A DNA stretch of 64,000 nt. It comes from Dioscorea cayenensis subsp. rotundata (lineage: Eukaryota; Streptophyta; Magnoliopsida; Dioscoreales; Dioscoreaceae). The notes under the pieces are model-generated. The model had not been told where the DNA came from. It did not search any database and worked only from the letters and a program-made list of their open reading frames with translations. The first letter of the stretch is position 1. Every line of letters starts with the position of its first letter. The translations under genes were made by a program, and so were the position numbers. Positions 38,991-50,411 of this stretch are shown here, one piece after another. The stretch is from NCBI RefSeq assembly GCF_009730915.1, contig NC_052475.1, forward strand, positions 3,100,001 through 3,164,000, written 5' to 3'.

Positions 38991-41365
38991 CTATTGCAGC
39001 AAAGGTGCTGATTTCCCGGTTTTTTCCTCTGTTTTGCCGAAGAGCATTGTCATGAGAGAAGTGTTCGAGTCGCCCTGCGAGGCTTCCACACGGTTACTGC
39101 CGATCTACAAGATCAAGAAAACCGTGAACCATCATCAGATGTATAGTTACAATAATTTTTTAAGTTGGCCGGGCATGAAAATAACTGAAGTCATCGATGA
39201 TACATTCAATTTTATAAAAGATCGGGCGATGATACCTTGTCCATGAACCAATAACCAAGCATCGGCATGTATTGAGTCAGGTACATCACTAATAGCACAG
39301 GCTGAGGAAAAATGCATAGTTACAAAAGTATAAGAAAATATGTATGAATGTATAATAAGATGCTTGTAATGCTAAATTAGTACGGAAATTTTACGTAGTT
39401 TTTGTTTGAAGAGAATAACCTGGTTTGAAATCCAAACTTCCTTCAGATTATGAGTTGCTGCGGCGATGGTTAGATGAACACATCGGTCGGTTGGCATAGG
39501 TTCCTACAATGAAACATTCAGTCAAGCAGAATTTTCCGGCGAAATTAAGAGGATAACATAGTTTTGAATTACAATTTCTACTTATGATACAAAACTTGAT
39601 CAAATGATAAAACTAAATCAAAATTTCTTGATTTGGGAGTTGAAGAGAAAGGCGAAGTAGATACCTCTGCATCATTATTTCCATAGGCTACTGCCTTTGA
39701 GGCGATTGGCCCGGGACAAACAACGGTGACATTGATGCCTTTCTGAATCAGCTGCATTAAGAGAGAGTGTATAGAAGTTGATCAATGCTTGCATTATTAA
39801 CACAAAGACTAAGTGGATATAATGAATACATAGAGTGATCGATACCTCTGAACGCAAAGTGTGGAAGTACCCATTTAGAGCAAATTTAGAGGCTGAATAC
39901 ACACTTTGACTAGGTGCAGGGCATTTTCCTGCAGTGCTGCCTATCTGCAAGTAACATTTAATTTCAATCTTGAACATCTGTTTCATTCTTTAAAAAAGGA
40001 AAATATCAATTGATATTCTTCTTTAACTTACCACAACGAAATGTCCTCTTCCTCTTTTAATCATAAATGGAACAATAAGCCGAGTGAGATTTATTGTACC
40101 AAGGACATTTGTTTTAATAGTAGTCTGAGAAAATAAACGAGAACACATCAAATTTATGAACTTTCTATTCCAAAGAATGTTATGGTATAAATTTCAGAGA
40201 GTTCATATACCAGGGCTTCTTCCCATGTTATTTCTGCAGCTCGTTTTGGCTGTAAACAAAGAGAAAAACTTAAGCCGATAAACTTTAAAGGTTAGAACAT
40301 AATTCACGAAATGAGAGTAAAGGAAAAAACTAAAGAATGCATACAGGAGGATCATCGCCTGCATTGTGGACCATGTAATAAACACCAGCACTAGAAAAGA
40401 AGGATTCCGCCTTCTTAACAGCTTCTCTAAGGATTTCCTCATCAGACATTACATCCAATGGCAAAATTTCAACTTCAGCATTTGGATATCTACCTGTTCA
40501 AATGAACATCGAAAAACAAAGACCCAATTGATTCATTATACACAAAATACTTTTCATACAACTGCCTCCAATGTATAAAAGATACTTACCAAGGATTTCA
40601 GCTTTCACATTTCCCAAATCTGTCAAATTTCTAGCAGAAATTATAACCTTGGCTCCTAGTCCTACAAATTGTCTTGCAAGCTCCTTTCCTGAGAATCCAC
40701 CATGAAGTTACACTTACATAGTTTATCATAGTTATATATTTCGGCTTTCAAACATCCCATATATTAAGTATTCGGAGTTGTTTATACACTCCAAAAACAC
40801 AGAAAAACAAAAAAAAGAGCATAACTATGAAAAGAGTTAGATTTATCAAACAACGAGAAGAACTTCTCAATCTAAGTAAAAAAAAAAACATTAATAAATA
40901 TCAATTCCTTCATATAACCAAACCAAACAAAGAAAAGCTTGCAATCCAGTTCATGAACAAACAGTAACAAATAAACCCTAGATCTCACCAATTCCCTTGC
41001 TTCCACCTGTAATCCAAGCAACCTGTAAATCAAATTTCACCAACTTCCAATCAAAATCCCCCTAAAAAAAAGAGTTCAAGATTTCAGAAGAAAAATCCTC
41101 TAAACTCACCTTGCCTTCAACTTCCGATCTCTTGGGTCCCCCTTTGGAGAGCAACGTTAAATCAGCTACAAATCCCCAAATCAACAAAACACCCATTAAA
41201 AACCAACAAAAAAAATCACATCTTTCCTATAAAATCAACATTAAAAACTAAAAAAAAATGGATATAATTAAAGTAATCACCATCAGCAAGGGCGAATCTC
41301 ACGATTCTCACAAGAACAGCCAAGAAGACAAAGATCACAAACCCAAGTGCGAACAAACCCCACAT
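38991..41365 (-). CDS. DHRS7-like short-chain dehydrogenase/reductase, copy B (active site intact)
   Basis: Twelve exons (41281-41365, 41110-41165, 40989-41022, 40590-40688, 40345-40493, 40211-40249, 40032-40124, 39846-39944, 39665-39751, 39420-39503, 39236-39301, 38991-39104) have the same lengths as copy A except the last. They give 334 residues with no stop or frameshift. The N-terminal anchor is MWGLFALGFVIFVFLAVLV. TGGSKGIG (52-59), NAG (135-137), Asn160, Ser188, Tyr201 and Lys205 (VYSASK) are all present, so it has a full SDR catalytic set. Compared with copy A it has IGST in place of MSST at 186-189 and many substitutions in 92-154. It ends seven residues later because the copy A stop reads as a Lys codon (tail KSAPLLQ). 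The substrate is not known; DHRS7-type enzymes are ER-membrane NADP(H) oxidoreductases. Confidence 0.9.
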
Positions 41366-41424
41366 CTTCTCCCTTATTTTGAACCTCCAATGCTTCAATA
41401 CCTCCTCCCACTCCCACCACTCCC

Positions 41425-41441
41425 TATATAGAGCTCGCCAT

Positions 41442-41480
<39 letters not shown>
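41425..41480 (-). promoter_or_regulatory. TATA box and expanded GA repeat of dehydrogenase copy B
   Basis: TATATA lies at 41425-41430, 60 bp before the ATG at 41365. The GA run just upstream (about 41444-41480) is about 37 bp against about 14 bp in copy A. Confidence 0.6.
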
Positions 41481-41481
<1 letters not shown>

Positions 41482-42044
41482 CCACCATTGTTGAACGTTG
41501 GACCGGCGAGGAGAACGAGAGAGGATGACATCAACGAATGCCTCGGGATTAGATTTCGTGGGAATCTTAAAGTGATTTTAACGGTTCAGATTGATGGACA
41601 GAGATAGCTGACGACTTGTCAAGCAAGGTTATCTCTGGAAAGATGCCGGGAATTTTTAAACTCTGGAATATTGTACTTTAAGTCCCTGGAAGTTGGAAAT
41701 TTTTTTAAAAGTCCCTGAGAATTTACAGATTGAATATTTGACTGAACTATTCTTTGGCTTTGTCGTTATTTGATTATTCAACTTAGACCGTCACCAAACT
41801 GTATATATACATATGTTTATTCCACGTTATTGACCATAGACTTATTTTTTTGAAAATAATTAAAAATATATATTTTCACAACTAATGTAGCATAAAAAAT
41901 GGTGTGAACTTATCATTATAAGGTTCTCGTGGAAAAGATGCACTAAAACAATAAGGAATATCGTCAATTTTTTTAGTCAAAAGTTCATTTTAATAATTAA
42001 AAAATAATTTTTTTATATTTTAAAAAATTTATGGGTGTGCCAAA

Positions 42045-42370
42045 GATAAAAATATCAAAATGATCCATCTTTTTAGTAGTTTTCACCTTTTTAATCCCTC
42101 TAATATAAATCTGTTCTTTTGGTGCTCGTATTCGCACATTTCAATCTTTTAGCTGATGAATTCATCCTTTTAGTCTCTCCATCTGATGAATGTCCTTTAG
42201 CTGGAGGGACCAAAAAGGACAAAAATATATAAATACGAGAATTTAAAGGGCGAATCCGTCAGTTAAAAGATGAAAATGTGAAAATACAATGATAAAATGG
42301 CAGATTTTATATTAAAATGACTAAAAGGGAAAACAATACAAAATAGAAGGACCATTTTAATATTTACAGC
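42045..42370. mobile_element. MULE-type foldback MITE, 9-bp target duplication
   Basis: Flanks TGTGCCAAA (42036-42044) and CGTGCCAAA (42371-42379) match at 8 of 9 bases. The ends are inverted: GATAAAAATATCAAAATGATCC-like left and GCTGTAAATATTAAAATGG right. Similarity runs along arms of about 150 bp (CTTTTAGCTGATGAATTC against CTTTTAACTGACGGATTC). It is 326 bp and non-coding. Confidence 0.7.
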
Positions 42371-42984
42371 CGTGCCAAATTTAAATCTCAACCCATATAA
42401 TACAAGAACATAAATATATTGAGGGATTTACCCCACAGCTGTGCACGTCTTTGACATGCTTGCCCACATTTTGTTAAAAAAAAAAATCTATATGTGTTGT
42501 ATATAATTAAAAAAAAAGTTGTTTATGGTTATTAGTGGCTCTAAATAAATTGATTAGTCATGAGAGTTGGCAGTTTATTTGATAATAAATTGGATTGATT
42601 GAATCAGCATATGATTTTAATATATGGATGTGATCTTTAGTGGTTGTTCAAGGTCCGATTGATTTGTTTTATTGAATGACGAAGTCTAACTCACTTTTTA
42701 ATGGTTGTTTAATTATAAGATGAGGACTTGGTCAAGCATCACACTTTAATTATTTATTTATTTATTTTTTGAATATTGTTCACAGGGCGCAGATGGTCCT
42801 TCAATCGTAGAAAAAAAAAACTATATTAATTTCAATCTCATGAGTCACCGATGGCTGATCTAGAAGTAAGACTCAGGAATGTTAATTCAACACAAAAAAA
42901 TTATATATATTAAAATAAACTTATATTAATTTAAATTTAAAAACTATAATAATTTACATTTTGATTTAAATAACATTATTATTA

Positions 42985-43070
42985 TTATTATGTGAACACC
43001 TTAACTAAACATTGAGAAGGAATCGAACCCTCCTCACATGATATTCCCTTAATAGTGAGATGACAACTAA
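42985..43070 (-). mobile_element. SINE-like fragment
   Basis: On the minus strand AGGGTTCGATTCCTTCTC is a good B-box match, with TTAGTTGTCATCTCACTATT about 25 bp upstream as a possible A-box region. Ends are undefined. Confidence 0.35.
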
Positions 43071-43712
43071 TATTAATTTCAATTTGATATTTAAAATTGG
43101 ATATAAATTGTACAAATTTAGTAGTTGGGTGATTTTAGAAATGCATGTTGGAAATGAATAAAGTTATCGATGGATTAAATCATTAATAAATAATATATTT
43201 ATAGTGTCTTGCATGGTTAAATTAGTGTTGAAGATGCATAGTTATTTACTCTAACATGACACATTATATTTGTATAAGTGTTTTTTTAAACTATCGCTTT
43301 GATTTATTTATTTTATTTTATTTTATTTTTTTATGCATTAACAAGCTTGTAAGGGTGCAGGCTTGATCTTATTATTAGGGAGGTCATGTAGCAAATAAGT
43401 TCATCCATGTACAAGCAAGTGCCATCAATGAGCACCCAACAACCGAACTCTTAAAATCATATAATTAAATTATAATTTAAAAATAAAAAAAAACTTTACA
43501 AAATATTTTCATATATTACAAAAATAAAATTATTATTATTATTATGCACTAAAACCAAAATAAAAGGCTATAAATTTAAACAACATGTATAATTTTTCCT
43601 TATTTCATTAAAAACTAATATGAAATTAATTTTTCAAAAGATATTATAATCTGATGGCGGATAGTAAGTAACACTCTTTAAACCAACAGATTAAAAATAT
43701 ATATATATTTTT

Positions 43713-45118
43713 CAGGGCATCAGTTTACATAGGAACGTAGTAGAGGAACCTCAAGTAATATTCAGGAGAAACTTGATCAAGTATTGGTGTCAAAGGAATG
43801 GCTTTTGAAATTCAACTTGGCAATGGCATCAAGTATTGAATTTTCATGCTCCGATCATTTGCCATTACTATTATAGGTATATATATGGTTCCATTGTTTG
43901 TAGGAGAAACTCATGGTTCCGATTTGAAAATTTATGGATTTAAGAGGCAGACTGTAAAGACTTAATTGCATCTAGTTGGAATAGAGTCCAAGCACAATCT
44001 GTAGTGGATAGAATCAGGAGTTGCAGTCAAGCATTTGAGGTCAAGGCTTCAAATATTAGTGTTAGAATCCAAGCTTGTAAAAATTGTATGGCTAGAATGA
44101 GGGGTTGCTGGGATACAACTGGTGTGAGGGAGTTTAATAGAGCAAAAGATGAGCTAAATTCTATTCTTGATCATCAAAGATGCTATTGGCAACAGAGGGC
44201 GAAGCAATTTTGGTACAAGGAGGGAGACACTAATTCCCATTTCTTCCATAAAGCAGCTTCAGTTAGAAAAAAAAAAGGAAAAACTCTATTCAAAAATTAA
44301 GAACGGAGGAGATGGTTCTTGGGTGTATTGAAGAGAAGGATTGGAGGGTCATATGAGGGAATATTTCCAAACCTTGTTCAAATCATCAGGGACAACAGAT
44401 ACTACTGTTTTTCCATTTGGTTCAGAATCAGATTTCAACAACTCAAAATGACTCTCTCGTTGCTCCAATTACTGAAGAGGAGGTTAGAGAACTGTCTTCA
44501 GCATGTATCCAGACAAGGCACTGGGCTTAGATGGTATGAATCCTGTGTTTTTTCAACATTTTTGGTTAATCATTAAGGATGATATTGTTACTGCATGCTC
44601 TTTAAAATTTGAAACATGCTCCTTCCCAGCTTCTATTAATGATACTGCCATAACATTGATCCCTAAGATTCATGATCCCCAAGTGATGTCAAACTTGAGA
44701 CCTATTTCACTTTGTAATGTCATTTAAAAAATATTCTCAAACTGCCTAGCAAATAGGTTGAAAAGCTTCTTCCTATGCTGATTTCAGAGCATCAAAGTAC
44801 TTTTGTGCCCATTGTTTTATTATTGACAATATCATGATTGCATTTGAGTCCATGCACTATTTGAAAAGGAAAACTCAGGGGAAAAAAGGGGTTTGTAGCC
44901 CTGAAAAACGACATGAGTAAGGCTTATGATCGAATTGAGTGGGAGTTCACAAAGAACATGATGATGGCCATGGGTTTTTGCTCTAAATGGGTGGATCTAA
45001 TAATGTTGTGTGTGACAACAGTTCAGTATATCATCACTCAGGATTCTCACAAGATCGGCCTTTTTTTTCTCCTAGCCGAGGTTTGAGATAAGACGACCCA
45101 TTGTCACCATACCTATTT
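43713..45118 (+). pseudogene. L1-type LINE, 5' part (endonuclease end to reverse transcriptase)
   Basis: The element is 5'-truncated. It opens inside the endonuclease domain (LDQVLVSKEWL, then the SDHLPLLL block near 43853), followed by a linker with FWYKEGDTNSHFFHKAAS (44207-44260). The reverse transcriptase follows with DKALGLDGMNPVFF (44509-44550), a NLRPISLCNV motif near 44693-44726, and DMSKAYDRIEWEF near 44912. Many stops and frameshifts make it non-functional. It is cut at 45118 by the copia insertion and continues at 50412. The polyprotein would have carried out target-primed reverse transcription. Confidence 0.85.
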
Positions 45119-45754
45119 TGATGGGAATTAAGCAAAAATCTCAATAGATCAATAGCAAATGAACAATCCCCAAGCTTGCTAGATTAAGGAGAGCAACCTA
45201 AACAGAACAAAAATTGCAATCACGCAAGGCACCAAATTTTTACGTAGAAAACCCTTAAATCAAGAACGAAAAATCACGGGTCAATATTGACCAAGCCAAG
45301 CACCACTATGATCAAATTTTGGGTACAAGAGAATCTCAAGAATGAGCACAAATCATAAAAATACAACTTGACCAAAACAATAGCTAAAACAAGCTATATT
45401 GGAAGCAAAAGCAATATTTTGCAGCTTCTGTTCTAACCCTCATATCTCAAGCTAGGAGAAGCCAAATCACAAACCGTCTAATGAAAATCAAGTTCTGCAA
45501 GTCCCAAACGTGCCCACAAAATTTCAGCTTAATCGGACTTCATTTGACCCTCCAAACACTAGCTTGAAGTTGCTGCCCCTGTCAAATCCGAACCTGAGAA
45601 AATTTGTAGTTTTTCCCTTTGCGGCTACTATATCTCTCCAGATTTTTCACTCTCTTAACCCTGATATGATGGAAAACACTTAATAAAGTGAACCCTAATA
45701 GGATTGGACCATTTGGGCTTTTCTCTACATAGGAAGGGAGCCCAATACCCAACA
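45119..45754 (-). repeat. Copia 3' LTR
   Basis: It runs TGATGGGAATT to CCCAACA on the plus strand, that is TGTTGGG to CCCATCA in element orientation; 636 bp. It pairs with 49772-50406. Confidence 0.92.
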
Positions 45755-45756
45755 TA

Positions 45757-45766
45757 TCTTCCCCTC
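45757..45766 (-). other. Copia polypurine tract
   Basis: In element orientation GAGGGGAAGATA lies directly before the 3' LTR start TGTTGGG. This is the expected primer for plus-strand DNA synthesis. Confidence 0.75.
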
Positions 45767-45959
45767 ATGACTATGTAGAGGTGACCGCCATTCCGGCGAT
45801 CATACGACAAACCTCAAACTTCCCTCTTGGCAAAGTCTTTGTCAACATGTTAGCACCATTGTCATCTGTATGAACTTTAGCCAACTCCAACAACTTATCA
45901 TCCAATGCATCTCGTATCAAATGATACCTCACATCAATGTGTTTTGAGCAGGAATGAAA

Positions 45960-48900
45960 GGTTTGATTCTTGGCAAGATAAACTACACTTTGACTATCAC
46001 AATATAAGACGTACCTCTCTTATGTATAGCCAAGCTCAAGCAAGAATTTTTTAAGCCAAAGCAATTCCTTGTAGGATTTTGTGATGGCAATAAACTTTGC
46101 CTCAGTGGTGGATAATGCAACACACTTTTGCAATCAAGATTGCCAGGCCACAACTCCCCCTGCAAACTTGATCAAATACCCTGAAGTGGACTTTCTAGAA
46201 TCAACGTCTCCATCCATATTAGAATTTGTATAACCGACAAGCACAAGCTTCTCACCACCAAAACAAAAATTCAAGTCTGAAGTTCCCTTAAGATACCTCA
46301 TAATCCATTTCACTGCATTCCAATGCTCTCTACCTGGATTTGAGAGAAATCTGGTAACATTGCTAACAACATAAGCAATGTCAGGTCTACTACACACCAT
46401 GGCATACATTAAACTCCTAACAACAGATGCATAAGGAGCACTTTCCATGTCAACCTTCTCGGTCTCAGTTGAAGGACTCTGACTAATACTCAGTTTGAAG
46501 TGTGCAGTTAGAAGAGTGCTTATAGACTTAGAAGTTCCCATGTTGAACCTCTCTAACACCTTCTCAATATATTTCTTTTGAGACATCTAAAGCTTCTTCT
46601 TTTTTCTATCTCGCACAATACTAATACCCAATATCTACTTTGCTGATCCCAAATCTTTCATAGCAAATGAGTTGCTGAGTTGCTTCTTTAACCTGTCAAT
46701 TTTAGAAAAATCTTTCCCAACAATAAGTATGTTATCAACATACAATAACAAGATAATAAAATCACCATCAGCAAACTTGCTCACAAAGACACAATGATTA
46801 GAAGTAGTCTTTCTATAGCCTTGCTCAATCATAACCGATTCAAACTTCTTATACCATTATCGTGGAGCTTGTTTGAAGCTATATAAACTCTTTTTCAACA
46901 GATACACATAATTTTCCTTGCCATACATCCTGAAACCCTCAGGTTGTTCCATATAAATTTCCTTCTCCAAATTACCATGGAGAAATGCAGTTTTGACATC
47001 CATTTGCTCAACTTCCAAATCAAAAGTTGCAGCTAAGCCCAATACAGTTCTAATAGATGCCATTTTCACAACAGGTGAGAAAATCTCATCAAAGTCGATC
47101 TCGTTTCTCTAACTGAAGCCTTTTACCCCCAATCTAGCTTTTATATCTAGGAGATGCTGAATTTCCTTCATATTTCACCCTGTAAATCGATCTATTCTTT
47201 AAGGCCCTCTTGCCCTTAGGCAACTTGACTATATCAAATGTATGATTGTGATCCAAGGATTTCATTTCATCTTCCATTGCATGAATCCATTTATGTTTTT
47301 CTTCACTTTCTATGGCCTCTTTGTAACTCTCAAGGTCACATACTCATCAGATGGATATTTGGTGGACACATGTCTCTCTCTGTTAGACCTTCTAAGTGGA
47401 ACTTGAGGTGAATCTTCAGGTTCATCTTCATGTTCCTCAGGTTGTATCTCCACATCCATTCTTGGAACATCTAATTCATCTCCAACCTGCTGATTATCAT
47501 TCTGAACATCGATATCAACTGTCTTTAGATTTGGTGTAACATGAACTGGCTCTGTATTAATTAACTCATAAGTCTTCAAGGGATCTTTCTGCCCCACCTT
47601 ATTAATGTCATCAACCATTTGGTTTTCCATGAATACCACATCACGGCTTCTAACCAGCTTCTTCTTCACTGGATCATACAGTCTATACCCAAACTCATCA
47701 TTATGACCATAGCCCACGAAGATGAACTGTCTAGTCTTCTCATCATGATTAGACCTCTCATCTTTTGGAATATGAACAAATGCCTTGCAACCAAATGCTC
47801 TTAAGTGGTCATAAGAAACATCCTTTCCAAACCATACTTTATCTGACACATCACCTTTCAAGGCCACAACAGGACTAAGATTGATCACATGTGCAGTTGC
47901 ACACAATGCCTCACCCCAAAACATTTGAGGTAACTTTGCTTCTGAAAGCATGCATCTAACTCTCTCCATCAATGTTCTGTTCATCCTCTCTACCAGACCA
48001 TTAAGCTGAGGAGTTTTGGGAGGTGTCTTCTCGTGTCTGATTCCATGTTGTCTACAGTACTCGCCACCGTTATCACTCCTAATGCATTTGAGTTACTTAC
48101 CAGATTGTCTTTCAACCAAGGCATGGTACTCTCTGAATTTCTCAAGCACATGATCTTTGATATTCAAAACATAGACCCAAAGTTTCCTAGAATGATCATC
48201 AATAAATGTCAGAAAGTACAAGGCACCACCATAAGATTTTACCTTTAAAGGTCCACAAACATCTGAATGTACTAACTCAAGCATCTCTGACTTCCTCGAA
48301 TAGGGACGTTTCTTAAAGGATACCCTGTTTTGTTTTCCTGCCATACAGTGAGAACATTTCTCCAACTCTGCACTCTTAAATCTTGGAAGCACATTCTTTT
48401 TAGCCAAGCAAGACAATCCTTTTTCACTAATATGGCTAAGTCTCCTGTGCCACAATTAAGATGCCTCCATATCTACTACATTCACATCATCACTAGGAAC
48501 AATACCCTTCAACCAATACAGCTTAGAATCTTTATTTCCACGGGCTACAATCATGTTTCCTTTGGTAAGTTTCCATTTTCCACCACCAAAGCAGTTATCA
48601 TATCCGTCATCATTAAGTCTGCCAACTGAAACAAGATTCAAGCGAACATCAGGAGCATACCTTACATCTTTTAGAAGCAACTTCATACCCATGGTAGTCT
48701 GCAAACACACATCTCCAATACCATCCACCTTTGCAATGCCACTATTACCCATCTTCAATGAGCCAAAATCTCCAGATTTGAAAGGTATGAAAAACTCCTT
48801 CCTTGGCGTCACATGTAAAGTAGCACCACTATCCACAACCCAACTGAACTCATCAGATACAATGTTGATTATATCAGTCTCAATAGTGAAGACCAAATCA

Positions 48901-49714
48901 TCAGAAGTAGCAGCAGATGCAGAATCACCATCTTGATCCTTCTTCTCCTGCTTGCCCTTTCCCTTGTTTTCTCGCTTCCATTGGAAACAATTTCTATTTA
49001 TGTGCCCCATTTTGTGATAATAATGACATTCAACATCCTTGTATCTGGACTTGGACTTGCTTCTGCTTTTATCTCTACCTTTCTGATTTCTATGAAAATT
49101 TCTCCTCCGATCTTCATGAAGCAGAACCTCTGGTTGAGAAGAACCCTGAGCCTTCTTTCTCATCTCGTTATTAAGAGTACTACTCTTAACTGACTCTAGA
49201 GACACCACACCACCTGGAGCAGAATTTATTATTAAGACCCGAAATGACTCCCATGTATCCGGTAGTGTGTTCAACAGCCAAAGTCCAAGAATTTCATCCT
49301 CAAATTTAATATTCATCCTTAGCAATTGATCAAAAAGCCCCTGAAAAACATTCAAGTGATCTAATATGGAATTTCCCTCTTTATATCTCAAATTCATCAT
49401 GGAATTCAACAAATACAGCTTATTGTTTCCTGATTTTGAAGCATACAAAGATTTAATCTTCTTCCACAATGTTTTGGCTTCAGTCTCATTAGCAATATGA
49501 TTGTAAACATTATCATCAACATATTGCCGAATAAACCCACAAACTTATTGATGTGCAAATGCCCATTCTTCATCAGATTTTGAATCCGGCTTCTTCGCAG
49601 CAAGCACAAGTAAGTGCATATTTTTGACAAACAACAAACTTTTATTTTACCTTTCCAAAGATGATAATTGCTTCCATTAAAACTAATCATCCTGTTTGTA
49701 TTTGCCTCCACCAT
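45960..49714 (-). pseudogene. Copia gag-pol polyprotein, degenerate
   Basis: From right to left the minus strand reads gag (49714-48920) with a zinc knuckle whose second Cys is Tyr (CHYYHKMGHINRNC), then protease WVVDSGATLHVTP (about 48815-48850). The pre-integrase block WHRRLSHISEKG and integrase core HSDVCGP and FIDDHSRKLWVYVL lie at 48093-48455. An acidic linker (47310-47984), the RT with MDVKTAFLHG (47000 region) and a Y-V-D-N in place of YVDD (46733-46745), and RNase H (46134-46586 and onward) follow. In-frame stops include TAA at 48456-48458 and others near 46857, 46634 and 46133. No intact polyprotein remains. Confidence 0.9.
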
Positions 49715-49756
49715 TTAAGCAAGAAAACCACTATGATCACAAAGATTGAGAACCTG

Positions 49757-49768
49757 GCTCTGATACCA
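49757..49768 (-). other. Copia primer binding site (initiator tRNA-Met)
   Basis: In element orientation TGGTATCAGAGC lies three bases after the 5' LTR. It complements the 3' end of initiator tRNA-Met, the usual copia primer. Confidence 0.93.
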
Positions 49769-49771
49769 CTC

Positions 49772-50406
49772 TAATGGGAATTAAGCAACAATCTCAATAG
49801 ATTAACAGCAAATGAATAGTCCCTAAGCTTGCTAGATTAAGGAGAGCAACCTAAACAGAACAAAAATTACAATCACACAAGGTACCAGATTTTTACGTGG
49901 AAACCCTTAAATCAAGGGTGAAAAACCACGGGTCAATCTTGACCAAGCCAAGCTCTACTATGATCAAATTTAGGGTACAAGAGAGTCTCAAGAATGAGCA
50001 CAAATCAGAAAAATACAACTTAACCAAAATAATAGCTAAAACAAGCTATATTAGAAGCAAAAGTAATATTTAGCAGCTTCTGTTTTGACCCTCATATCTC
50101 GAGTTAGGAGAAGCCAAATCATGAACCATATGGTTGAAATCAAGCTCTGCATGTCCTGAACGTGCCCACAAAATTTAATCTTAATCAAACTTTGTTTGAC
50201 CCTCCAAATACCAGCTTGAAGTTGCTGCCCCTGTCAAATCCTAACCTCAAAAAATCTGCAGTTTTTCCTTTTACGGCTGTTATATCTGTCCAGATTTTTC
50301 ACTCTCTTGACCCTGATATGATGGAAAACACTTAATAAAGTGAACCTTAATGGGCTTGGACCATTTGTGCTTTTCTCCACATAGAAAGGGAGCTCAATAC
50401 CCAACA
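49772..50406 (-). repeat. Copia 5' LTR
   Basis: 635-bp partner of 45119-45754. The inner terminal CA has mutated (plus strand TAATGGG against TGATGGG in the other LTR). Confidence 0.92.
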
Positions 50407-50411
50407 TATTT

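Larger units (their letters stand above)
37960..41792. repeat. Segmental duplication, copy B
   Basis: The block aligns with 31720-35551. Its left part resembles RPL38 intron 2 (GTCACTTTCATGGTCTTCG against GTCATTTTTGTGGCCTTTG; then TTTCTGATGTTGTGTGGAAT at 38710). It lacks about 390 bp corresponding to RPL38 exon 3 and 3' flank, and is interrupted by the hAT MITE at 38034-38665. The right end is ATTCAACTTAGACCGTCA near 41792. Confidence 0.85.
41793..43712. other. AT-rich spacer between dehydrogenase copy B and the LINE
   Basis: No gene is supported. It holds the MITE at 42045-42370, a SINE-like fragment near 42985-43070 and short ATT repeats near 42972-42991 and 43527-43544. Confidence 0.5.
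45119..50406 (-). mobile_element. Ty1/copia LTR retrotransposon nested in the LINE
   Basis: Two LTRs (45119-45754 and 49772-50406) flank a minus-strand gag-pol. The 5-bp target duplication TATTT is exact (45114-45118 and 50407-50411), and removing the element restores the LINE reading across the join. The tRNA-iMet primer site and a polypurine tract sit at the expected places. The two LTRs differ at many positions (roughly one in ten by eye), and all main domains carry stops, so the insertion is old. Domain order gag, protease, integrase, RT, RNase H defines copia; the RT block MDVKTAFLHGNLEKEIYMEQ resembles the Tork/Tnt1 group. Confidence 0.95.
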
